Assembly: GCA_039583875.1 (NCBI GenBank) | Contig: CM077157.1 | Location: 78,182,346 to 78,246,345 of the forward strand | Reading direction: 5' to 3' | Length of the DNA: 64,000 nucleotides | From: Platanthera guangdongensis | Taxonomy: Eukaryota; Streptophyta; Magnoliopsida; Asparagales; Orchidaceae | In this document: piece by piece, positions 34,953-45,576 of the stretch | Numbering within the stretch: position 1 is the stretch's first letter | Layout: each line of letters opens with the position of its first letter | Translations under genes and position numbers: made by a program | The notes under the pieces: generated by a model | Seen by the model: the letters and a program-made list of their open reading frames with translations, nothing else | Told to the model about the DNA's origin: nothing | Databases searched by the model: none

Positions 34953-36624
34953 ATGGAGGGTTGCATAGATCGTATAGATGCCACCATAGGTGACCTCACT
35001 AACCGAATGAGTGATCTAATGAAGATGGTAGAAGCACTCACCACCAACGTTAGAGACTCGAATCATATAGTAACAACTTGAGAACCACCTTTAATAACCT
35101 AGAAGTTGAATGTCATCTAGGACTAAATCCGCCAACTCACCAAAATACTAGGCAAGAGGAACAAAATCCTAGACCCGTAGATCCTGCACAACTTGACCTT
35201 GGAGTACGTCGCCAAACTCTTTGGGACGAAGGAGTTAAGCTTGATGTAGGTGATTTTTACGGTCATGTATAGCCCGAGAAATGTCTCGATTTATGTGAGC
35301 ATGTGGAAAGGTTCATGGCATGGAAACAAATGCCTATGAACCAGCAAGTCGAGTTTGTCGTCCTTAGGCTTAAAGGACCTCCACTAGTCTTGAGGGTTGA
35401 ACTAGAGCGCACCTGATACACCTTAGGCCTAGCACCCATCACCACGTAAGTAGAGTTTAAGTTGCAACTGCGGAAGCAATATGTCACCGGGACTATCTGC
35501 AAACTCTTTATCGAAGGTTCTGAAACCTTCGACGGGACAAGCTTTCCTTGGATGAGTACACTCACGAGTTTTTAGTGTTGCGGTCTAGATTAGACTTGAA
35601 TGAGGAGGACGACATAATAGTGTCCCGTTATCTGAACGGGCTCCATTATGTTATTATGGGTGAGCTAGATTTGCACGATTTTAGAGATTTGGGTGAACTG
35701 TCTAATTGAGCACGTAGAGTGGAGGCCTCACTTCATGAGAGGAAATTTGGACATAGGTCTACTGATAGACCTTCCTCGAGGACCACCACCGCAGCACCAA
35801 CCTCTAAGAATGTTGATTCCCCTCTTTATGTCACTACTGGGACCTCAACTCCTCCCACTGTGCTCACCCAAGGTAAGGAGCCCATGGGATACAAGCCCAA
35901 CATTGGAGTATTATGATGCTTCAACTGTATGGAGCCTAGACACAAATCTTCTGAGTGCCCGCGACGCCACTTCGTCACAATTACTGATTCCTTTGAAGGA
36001 CATGAGCCAGAATATGGAGTCTTCCTTAATGACTCCAAACCTGAGCTCAAGCCCGAGTCAGATAACGTTATTGAGGTCAAGGGAGAACAAGCTGAGCATT
36101 TAGTTTGCGTCCTTTGATATAGTTTGATTTCCCCTAGTGAAACCATTGAGCGTGATTTTCAGAGACACGAGATTGTTCGCACTATTTTGCTCATTCAGGG
36201 ATATTTTTGTTCCATCATCATTGACATCGGTAGCATGGAAAATGTTGTTTCCCAATGTATGTTTGAGAAGCTAGGACTCGAGACGCACAGCTTGGAGCGA
36301 CCCTACCACTTATCTGGGGTTAATAGTCACATGCCTATGCCCATTACTCACCGTTGTCTCGTAGTGTTCTCTATCAGTTATATGTATCAGGATTCTATTC
36401 TATGTGATTTCGCTCCCATCGATTTCTATCATATCTTGTTAGGTAGAGCGTGGCAGTACGATATGCATGTCATGTATGATGGTGTAAGGAACTCTCATTC
36501 CTTTGATTTCACTCGGCGCAAAATTATTCTTCTTTCCCAAAAGAATAGTCTTGTTCCTAGGGCCCCTGGGAGGACCTCATCATCATCTCCCTCACCTTCC
36601 TTAGTTATCAGTACACCACTATAA
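34953..36624 (+). pseudogene. Gypsy-type gag and protease remnant
   Basis: Starts ATG 34953 (MEGCIDRIDATIGDL...). The gag core (VERFMAWKQMPMNQQVEFVVLRL, about 35305-35375) resembles retrotransposon gag, and a CX2CX4HX4C zinc knuckle (CFNCMEPRHKSSEC) lies near 35917-35960. A protease-like frame, 36124-36624, has DIGS near 36226 in place of DTGS/DSGS, followed by a VSQCMFEKLGL-type flap region. Many stops and shifts separate the pieces. The protease active site is altered and no RT follows. Confidence 0.75.
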
Positions 36625-37463
36625 TTAAGTGATGCACTTCTACCTAGACCCCTACTCCAAGAAGACTCACTTGGCTCCCGATAAGTCATCCATTTTAGAT
36701 GTCCTGCCACCACCACCACACATTGATTTTATATTTGGCGATCATGTGTTTAGCCAGCATCGCTATTCTTTTAGTGTAAGAGAGCTTTTAGGGATTCATC
36801 AAATGAGCTTTGAATTTTTTCGGGTTACCCTTAGTAGGGAAATTGAAAAAATTTATAGAATTTTTACTCCTAATAGAGACACGTTTTAAAGGATTCTTCT
36901 TGTTGATTTTGAATGATAGATTTGAGAACAATTTTAAAATTTGTCATGCTAGTTGGATTCTCACGAGTATTGTCATTAAGATGATTTGTCTTGATTTAGA
37001 AGTCACACAAAGGTGTCTAGTAGGAGTGCGTATGACGTTATATGATTTAATGACTCCACAAGTTGTTCTTGCTTAATCTCTTCTTTGTTTCTCACCTCGT
37101 TCATTATCATCCCCACTTTATGAAGCTCCTTTTCCCGTTGCTCTGCTTTTTACTGGTCATTTACGTATTATGCATAAAATTGTGACTAATGGTTTGGGAG
37201 TACCTTTGGAAAACTTTAACTTCATGGCTGACTTTATCACCGGGAGTTGTCTTTTTCTAAGGGAGTTTGATTTGTTGCGTCTTTCAGGAAAGAGGATGAC
37301 ATTCCAGATCATGCGCGGCAATGACGGGTCCTCCCCGTGTTCCACCACCATCTACAGCAGCAGGGCAGCGACTCAACAATTCCTCGGATCAGCTTTTAGT
37401 TCTTTCAGTGACGTATTTCGTCATATTCTCGACGGGGTCGAGTCCTTTCAACCCCGGGAGAAT
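36625..37463 (+). other. 3' internal region of the gag-protease element
   Basis: About 840 bp. It ends with CCCCGGGAGAAT just before the LTR, likely the purine tract. Small frames (36629-36889, 36810-37076, 37170-37466) show no conserved motif. RT and integrase, expected here in a full element, are absent. Confidence 0.6.
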
Positions 37464-38856
37464 TGATGCAACTCATGTTTGCATCTTTTTTAGTATTTTT
37501 GTAGCGCAGTATTTCGAGCATTTTATGTTTTATTTCACGTGTTTTGTACCACACTTGTTATTCACGCACTATCATTTGACTTATTTGAGTGAACGACCAA
37601 TAAGATCATGAATGAACAGGTCCGTCAAATTATGGGTTGTGATAAATTAAGCAAGCAATGGAATTGACAAACAATTATTATATCATTAATTTAAAAAGTT
37701 ATAAACTACATAATTCTGAAATTATATTTCAGAATTAATTCCTAGGACCTCTCATTTAAAACCTGTGTCTGTTGGTTTCCCAATTAACTCCCACTTTATT
37801 CCCTAGCCTAATGTTATAAAGTCTGCAGCTGGTATGCCAACCTAAATGAAGCCCCCTCTTAAATATTAGGCCTTTGGAAATCAAACCCCTCCCTTTATTT
37901 ACCGCAAGCTTTTGAAACCCCCTCATTGAAGATTTTATTTAAAGGACTTTTCTTTATCAAAGCCTATTGGTAACCGCCCACTTAAAACTTATCAGCTTTT
38001 TTTAAAAATAAAAAATAAACACTTTGAAACCCAGTTTTAAAAGCTGGCCATACCTGCTCGGAAAAGGCAGACTAGAAAAAAAAAAGAAAACGACGAGACA
38101 ATCAAAGTCATCATCGTTTTCTTCATCCAGCGCACCTGCCCCGACTTTCCACCTCAACTCTAGCATGGTTTCCTTCCTGTCCCTTCATTCCTCAACCCTC
38201 TGCGGCTATCTACAGTATCGGCGGAACCCGACAACCCGTCGATTGTCTTCCTCTGATGAGATCGAGCTCCGTCTGCTCTCCTGGAGTAATATTCCTACCC
38301 TAATCGCCGGCTGACGTTTTCCTGTTCTCTCTGACACCGGACGACGCTTCCCCTGCACTCACCGATGCCAGGTGGAGCTTCCTCTAGACTCCCCCCTTCC
38401 CTGCCCCACCATGCTCCCAGCCACTGAAATGAACTTCCTCCTGATCCTGCTGCCTCACATACACAAACCAGTCCAGCCTTCCACTCTTAGGTCGTGTATT
38501 TCTTGGGAAGCGCTAGGTATATCTCCCATCGAACTCACACCTCTCTCACTGTTAGTTTAAGTTCTTATGGTAATAGGATTTGACCAGTATAATCTGAAAT
38601 TGCTTCCTTAATTTCACCTTACTCTTATTTGTCGTTAATTTCAAAATCGTGCTTACATTTCTTTCTTGTTAAAGCATGTGGAACAATTAATCAAATCGTT
38701 GAATGCGAGCTAGTGTTGTATATTTTAGTGTGATTGAGAAATCTTGGTTGGCTATCGATTGCAAACACTCGTAAAACTTCCGCTAGCGCCACTCAAATTA
38801 ATCTGATCTCAAATTTTATCTTTTAAAAATCAATTTTACAATCCGGGAATGCATCA
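37464..38856 (+). repeat. 3' LTR of the gag-protease element
   Basis: 1393 bp, TGATGCAACTCATG ... GAATGCATCA; direct repeat of 32916-34838 without the Harbinger insertion. Confidence 0.9.
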
Positions 38857-39567
38857 CTATTGCTCCCTGGTTGTCATCTTCTTTGAAGGCAATGTGTGAC
38901 ATGGTAAGTGAGTCGTTTATCTTTCTTCATTTGAATTAGTTACTTTACACTGCTCCAACCCCTTGTTTGTTGTTTATAGATTGAAGCTCAAGACATATAG
39001 CATTCACATGGAATGATCATTATGTGAGCTTGAAGGATGGATACTTAGCTGTTCAGGAGATGCTCTGGGCAGTAGAGACATCACTTGCCACCTCTAGAGA
39101 GGAGCTAGATTGAGAGGTATCCCGATTTAGGTGGATCGGGTTGGAGTTTAACTCGGAGATGGAGGAAGCTCGAGCATCGTTGTAGACAGAGAAGTCCTTA
39201 GTGGTGAAGATTGTTTATATGTTGAAGACTGCTCAAGTGGAGAGTTCTGGCTTGAGGGCAGAGTTGGAAGCTTTCAAGGATGAGATAGCGCGTCTTTCTT
39301 CAGAACAGGGGGTACTTGAGATGAAGCTGGCAAGACTTGAGGACTACAGGGATTCCTTGGAATATATGCACGATCTTGACATACTTGCTCAGGAGATCCG
39401 TGAGGATGTTTGGTCCAGAGAGTTTGAGCCTTAGATGGATGATGTCTGCGAGGTTGCGCTTAGATGCACGGTGTCGAAGGCTTTTTGACTGGTAGCCAAG
39501 TGCTTGAAGTGTGATGCCTCGGGCCTTAGCTTTGATGACATTTCTGATGATGAAAGAAGTGAGCCAT
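38857..39567 (+). pseudogene. Antisense extra gene of the Tat element, 3' part
   Basis: Continues the reading region cut at 32915. A typical plant intron, ATG|GTAAGTG at 38903/38904 to TTTATAG at 38979 (76 bp), is visible. Downstream, a strongly heptad-like segment around 39200-39430 (frame 39201-39434) suggests a coiled coil. The flanking sequence reads in the same protein with stops at about 39113, 39182 and 39432. Transcribed opposite to the Tat pol genes. Function unknown. Confidence 0.5.
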
Positions 39568-39839
39568 AAGCCTGATGTACATGGCGAGTGATAGCTCTAC
39601 CTTTGTATGTTTGTGTACATCTTCTTCCTCTAGTCGTGTCTTGTATTACTGCCTATCGTTTTTGTTCGTCAGACTTGTAGTTATTTTTCACCTTTATTTG
39701 TAGTTATTGATGACCGCGTTTTTGAGCCCAAGGGTACTGCAATGCAGTTGTTTCCCTTACTTTACTCTTTTGATTTGCCTGAATGTGAGTAATTGGTGGG
39801 ATGCAGACTTGTTGTAATGTCAGAGAGTGTAATGACTAA
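39568..39839. other. Spacer between antisense gene and tandem array
   Basis: About 270 bp; likely the 3' UTR of the antisense gene. Nothing else seen. Confidence 0.4.
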
Positions 39840-41040
39840 ATCTAGATCCCGGAGAATGTAAGGATTCGATTCGAGGGTTGGAGATTGTAAGGATTCGATC
39901 CGACTATAGGGCCTTGCCTGGCCATGAGCGAATCACCGGAGAATATAAGTATTAAATCTGAGTGTCGGAGAATGTAAGGATTTGATCCGACTGCGCGACC
40001 GCAAGGGGGCATGCCCTGGCAATGGCGGAACATTGGCATACAGTAACGATGGATAATGTAATGATTCGATCCGATCGCCGGGGAATGTAATAATTCGATC
40101 TGATTGTGCGACCTAGCCTAGCTATGAGCCAATTGCCGGAGAATGTATGGATTTGATCCGGGTGTCTGAGAATGTACCGATTTGATCTGAATACGTGAAC
40201 GCAATGGGGCATGCCCTGGCGATGGTGGGGTGTTGGCCTCCAGTAATGACGGAGAATATAATGATTTGATCCAATCGTCGGAGAATATAATGATTCGATC
40301 TGGTTATTAGACCTAGCCTAGCTATGAGCTGATTGCCGGAGAATATAAGGATTTGATCTGTGTGTCAAAGAATGTAAGGATTCGATCCGACTATGCGACC
40401 GGGAGGGGGGGCATACCCTGGCGATGGTGGGGCATTAACTTGTAGTAATGATGGAGAATGTAATTCCGATCGCCGGAAAATATAATGATTCAATCCAATT
40501 GTGTGACTTAGCCTGGCTATGAGCTGATTACCAGAGAATGTAAGGATTCAAACCAGGTGTCTGAGAATGTAAGGATTCGATCTGACTGCGAGACCGTAAG
40601 GTGGAATACCCTAGCAATGGTGGGGAGTTGGCCTATAGTAACGATGGATAATGTAATGATTCAATCCAATCGCCGGAGAATGTAATGATTCGATCCAGTT
40701 GCACGACCTAGCCTGGCTCTGAGCCAATTGCCGGAGAATGTAAGGATTCAATCTGGGTGTCAGAGAATGTAAGGATTTGATCCGACTACACTACCGCAAG
40801 GGGGCATGCCATGGTGATGGTGGGGCATTGGCATGCGGTAACAATGAAGAATGTAATGATTCGATCCGATCGACAGAGAATGTAATGATTCAATCTGGTT
40901 GTGCGGCCTAGTACAGGTAAAGATTTGGCTTACAGAGAATATAAAGAATTGATCCAGAAGGTACTGAGCCTGGTCGGGAATTACTCGCCGGAGAATGTAA
41001 GTATTCGATGCAGGGAGTGGCATATCCTGGCCAAAGAGGA
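39840..41040. repeat. 200-bp tandem repeat, about six copies
   Basis: The landmark GCAAGGGGGCATGCCCTGGC or its variants occurs at 40001, 40201, about 40401, about 40596 and 40796, giving a period of 195-200 bp. Each unit holds three to four sub-repeats of GGAGAATGTAAGGATTCGATC. It lies in the 3' region of the Tat element, where Tat/Ogre elements are known to carry satellite-like arrays. Confidence 0.95.
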
Positions 41041-41059
41041 CTTGAGATGAGAATAAGGA

Positions 41060-43508
41060 AAACACAATACAATATGATCAAATTAAAGATAATTTATGCG
41101 AGCCATGCCTCGTGACTTTTACATCATAAAAAGTAAGAGATGGAAAATAGTATAAGGATTCATTGTTAAAAGAAATGTAGATTCTGCGGATTCCAAGTGC
41201 GGAGAAGGGTCTTTCCTTCTTTAGTTCCGATTTTGTAAGTTCCAGGCTTGACAATGGTGATATCGACAAAAGTTCCATCTTATAGTGGCAAGAGCTTGTC
41301 CCTTTGCGGACTTTTACCAGCTGTCTCAATGCTTTGTAGGACAAGGTCCCCCACATTAATTAGCTTAGGCATTACTCTTTGGTTGTATAAGCATGCCACG
41401 CATCCCTGGTATACGGCGACGCGCATGGCAGCTGCATCCCTAACCTCTGAGAAGAAGTCAAGGTTTTCTCTTAGCAACTCGTCCTTCTTCTCTGGATTGA
41501 AGTTATAAATGCGTGTGCTTGGGACGCCGATGTCGACGGGGATGACAACATCCGACCCGTAATTAAGATTGAATGCGGTTACCCCAGTATGGGTTTTCTC
41601 GGTTGTGCAGTAAGCCCATAGGTCATTGGGGAGTGCATCCACCCACTACCCCTCCAGCTTCTTCTAGCAGAGTCTTCGGCCCTTTGAGGATGGTCTTATT
41701 AGTTACTTCGATACGCTCGTTTGTCTGTGGATTCTCTAAGGCAGTGTGTCGCTGGTTGATCTTCAAATCCCCACACAGTTTTGTGAATGACTTTCCCCTG
41801 AAATGGGTTAAATTATCACCAATGATGGTGGCTGGGATCCCGAAGCGACATACGAGGTTTTTCCAAAAAATTGCGTGATGTTTTCTTCTGTTATCTTGGT
41901 CAAGAATTAAGCTTCTACCCACTTGGTGAAGTAGTCCATTATCATAATGATAAATTTTATTTGACCTGACGCCACATGTCGGGGACCTAGAAGGTCGATA
42001 CCCCATTGTGCAAATGGCCAGGCACACCCTGAGGTGGTGCAAGAGACACTGGTGTTTGATGGGAAATGTTGGTATGAAGCCGGTAGCTTTTGCATTTTTT
42101 GACGAATTCTGTTGCCACCTTCCTCATACTCGGCCAGTAGAATCCTTGGCCCAAAATCTTCCGAGCCAAGGCCCTGCCACCCAGGTGCTCTCCACAAACT
42201 CCTCCATGAACGTCCCATAGGGTATACTTTGCATCGGACTTTAATAGGATCTCTTAAATAGCACTCCATCAATGAGGGTGAAAGTTGCAGCTCACATTCG
42301 CAAACATCGTGCTTGTACTCGTGATAGGCCCACAATGGGGCAACCCATGAAGATTCTGGTGCGTCAATCGTAGCTATGTCCCACGGTCCCTAGATTCTTG
42401 GGACTACCACTTCTTCCACTCGCCACCTTCGAGTTTAATACCTGGAAGGAGATGTTGCCAACTTAGAGAGTGCATCTGTCCTTGAATTTTGTTCCTTAGG
42501 GATATGTACCACCTGGTACTGGGGGTTCCTAGCAAGGAAAGTCATCATGAGTGAGAGGTATTATGCCAAATGGTCACTATTTACTTCGAAATCCCCCTCG
42601 ACTTAGGAGACAACAAGTTGAGAATCAGTATGTATGGTCAAGTTATTTACCCCACGGTCGATGGCGAGCCTGGCGACTAGGACCTCATACACAACAATGT
42701 TGTTTATGGCTAGAAATTTAAATCTGAGGTCGTACTCTTGAGTAATCTCTTATGGGCTAACAAGGAGTATCCTAGCACCAACCCCATCGGCTCTTGAGGA
42801 TCCATCGATATAGAGAGTCCATCTTGGAGAGGAAGTTCCAAGCACAACCCCAGACTCGGGAGGAAGGGTTGTTTCCACAAGGAAGTCGGCCAACATCTGA
42901 GACTTGAAGACTGGTCGAGGCAGGACGTGGATGTCAAATTCTCTGAGATTGACAGCCCACTTCAATAATCTACTGGATGCTTCTTGCTTCTAAAGAATTG
43001 CACGGAGCGGGAGCTCGGTTAATACCTTGATTTTATGAGCATGGAAGTATGTTCGAAGCTTCCTTGCAGAGAAGACGAGGGCTAAGGTCATTCTTTCTGT
43101 AGCGGATACTGAGTTTCAGTATTTGTGAGAATTTTTGCTTGGATAGTAGACTGATCGCTACATCCCCCCTTCGTCTTTGACTAATACCGAGCTCAGGTCC
43201 ACTAGAGATATTTCCAAGTATAGATATAAAACCTCTTCGGGGACAGGGTTTGACCAAAGCAGAGGCGAGGCTAGGTATTGCTTAAGGTGCTCGAAAGCAG
43301 CTTGGCACTCGCTCGTCCACTGAGATCCGGCCCCCGGAGAATTTTAAATAAGGGGAGGTACATTTAACCAGTGCGTGCAAGAAAATGCGAGAGTGAGGTG
43401 ATTCTTCCATTCAGGCATTGTACTTCCTTGATTGAGCATGGGGGTGACATTTCCTCAAACGCCTTGATCTTCTTGGGGTTCGCCTCAAATCCTCATCGGT
43501 TACCATCT
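41060..43508 (-). pseudogene. Tat-lineage RT end, RNase H, extra RNase H and integrase
   Basis: In minus-strand order: RT end and RNase H (about 43500-42970), then a second archaeal-type RNase H with WTLYIDGSSRADGVGARILL (about 42750-42840) preceded by FDIHVLPRPVFKSQMLADFL. An integrase zinc finger follows (about 42180-42050), then a core with WGIDLLGPRHV and MDYFTKWVEA (about 42000-41910), GDNLTHF and IEVTNKTI (about 41830-41690), and a C-terminus with VIPVDIGVPSTRI and NVGDLVL (41280-41642). A second RNase H before integrase is diagnostic of the Tat lineage. There are multiple stops and frameshifts. Split from its RT start by the copia insertion at 43509. Confidence 0.88.
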
Positions 43509-43943
43509 GTGAAAAATGAGCGAATAAACGACAAAAAGGTAAATAAATCGCAAATTTTATTGCTCCAAAAAGAAAGTTATTACGTTGGTATGCGCCCTTA
43601 TTTATAGAAAATAGGGGAAATGAGAGAATACAATAAGAAATGTGGGACTAAATAAGTATTCACGCGGTTATGCGGTTTGCCACTGTCAAACCACAACACT
43701 GTACAAAGGACTGCTAACTGCCAGACCGCTTGCTAGTCGCCAGACCACCATTGCTAGCCGCCTAACCGCCAATTCTAGTTTCCTGACCAAAGCTGCATTA
43801 AGCCACCAGATCGCTGATGCGGTAAGCCACTAGACTGCTGCTGCTAGGATGAGCTACCAGAGAACCAGGCCTCCTGAATAAACCACCAGACCGCCCGAAC
43901 AACTAGCCGCCCAACTAGAAATTTAATCCGCCAAACTTTAACA
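43509..43943 (-). repeat. 3' LTR of the short-LTR copia
   Basis: 435 bp, TGTGAAAAATG ... CTTTAACA on the plus strand. The U3 half (about 43675-43935) is filled with short direct repeats of the type CTGCTAGCCGCCAGACCGCC. Confidence 0.9.
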
Positions 43944-43960
43944 CTCCCCCTAAAGCTGGA
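43944..43960 (-). promoter_or_regulatory. Polypurine tract of the short-LTR copia
   Basis: On the minus strand AGCTTTAGGGGGAG runs directly into the LTR start. Confidence 0.8.
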
Positions 43961-44085
43961 GCGTATATGTCAACCATGCCCATCTTGCTACAAACATATG
44001 AAGCGGAAACTGGTTTCATGAAGAACTCTGACAGTTCTTTATAAGAAGTGATGAAGGTAGTACAGATCTGATTATTTAACACCTC

Positions 44086-45571
44086 TTACTTAATAAAATT
44101 ACAATCAACCTCAATGTGCTTTGTCCACTTATGAAAGACAGAATTCTTTGATATGTAAATGACGGCGTTGTTATCATAGAACATAGGAAGAGGATGATCA
44201 TAGACTTCTCCCAAGTCAAACATAAGCGCTCGTAACCATTTCAACTCACATGTAGTCAAAGCCCTGCACCTATACTCTGCTTCAGCACTTGACCTTGATA
44301 CTACTGCTTGCTTCTTGCTTTTCCATCTAACAAGGTTTCCTCCTATAAAGGTGCAAAAACCTGATGTAGACTTGCTATCTTCTTTACTATTAGCATAGCT
44401 GGCATCAGAATACGCTTCAATCTTCAGATGATTATTCTTTTGAAACAACAAGCCCTTTCCTGGAGACCCTTTCACATACTCAAGAATTTTCATGGCAGAC
44501 TGAAGATGACACTCTCTAGGATTCTACATAAACTGACTGATCTTTCCAACCGCATAACAGATATCTGGTTTAGTAATAGTCATATATATGCGTTTGCCTA
44601 CAAGACGTCTGTACACAGTGAAATTTAGAAGAAGAGGAGAATCTTCAGTCCACCCCTTGTCATCTCCAACCGCCATCGGGCAACGAGCAGGTTTCGTGCT
44701 AAGAAGACTGGTCTCCTTTAAGAGATCTAGTGCATATTTTTGCTGTGAAAGAACCACCAAATTCCTCTTTCGTGACTCTCAATGCCTAGAAAGTACTTCG
44801 GAGGTCTCATATCCTTAGTAACAAAATGTTGTCGAAGATGTCGTTTGGCTAGATCAATGCCTTCTTTATCACCACTAGTCAGAAGAATATCATCAACATA
44901 AACAGCAAGATCCACAAGGCCTTTAGTAGTCTTGCGTATAAACAGATAATGATCAGTAGAGCTTCGATTGAACCCAATAAGAGAAACAACTCCACTAAAA
45001 TTTCCAAAACAAGCTCGTGGACTCTAATTTAAACCATAAATCGCCTTCTCAAGCTTGCATACCTAAGACTCTCCTTGAGCAACATACCCAGGAGGTTTCT
45101 CCATGTAAACCACCTCTTGTAAATCAGCATAAAGGAAGATATTCTTCACATCTAATTGAGACATCTCCCAGTCTCGATTAACAGTCACAGAGAATAGAAC
45201 GTGTATAGTGTTGATGCGAGCAACGGGGGAAAAGAATCAAAGAAGTCTACACCATACATGTGAGTAAACACTTTTATCACAAGCCTCAGCTTATAGCGAT
45301 CAACCGAACCATCTGGAAGATAGTTAACAACAAAGACCCACTGACAGCCAACCACATCAATGCCCAGAGGTGGGGGATTGACCCATTGACATCCAACTGG
45401 TCATATTGTTGGAAGTATGACCAGTAACAAAGACCAACTGATAGCCAACCACATCAATGCCCGAGCTTCTAACAGGTATGACTAGTATCAAAGCAAGAGC
45501 AAAATGCTTGCCAACCGGGGAAAGCTTAGCATAGGAGACGACCACATCAATAGGATGCTTAGTGCATTGTC
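44086..45571 (-). pseudogene. Copia RT and RNase H, broken
   Basis: In minus-strand order: the region before RT with VRQCTKHPIDVVVSYAKL (near 45570-45510), RT with QLDVKNIFLYADLQEVVYME near 45110-45170, YVDDILL near 44885-44905, SIIG-type region near 44600, then RNase H with EAYSDASYA (near 44400) and AEAEYRC (near 44270). Stops and shifts interrupt it repeatedly; the stop at 44085 may be near the natural end. A 96-bp segment is tandemly duplicated around 45331-45465. The upstream part of pol resumes at 47883, after the solo LTR. Confidence 0.85.
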
Positions 45572-45576
45572 GAACG

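Larger units (their letters stand above)
32916..38856 (+). mobile_element. Non-autonomous LTR element with gag and protease only
   Basis: 5.9 kb element with direct LTRs at 32916-34838 and 37464-38856, and flanking CTACT (32911-32915) and CTATT (38857-38861), one mismatch. It has a Met-type primer site and carries a gypsy-like gag, a zinc knuckle and a protease remnant. No RT, RNase H or integrase is visible. It resembles the TR-GAG class of non-autonomous elements that kept part of pol. Confidence 0.85.
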
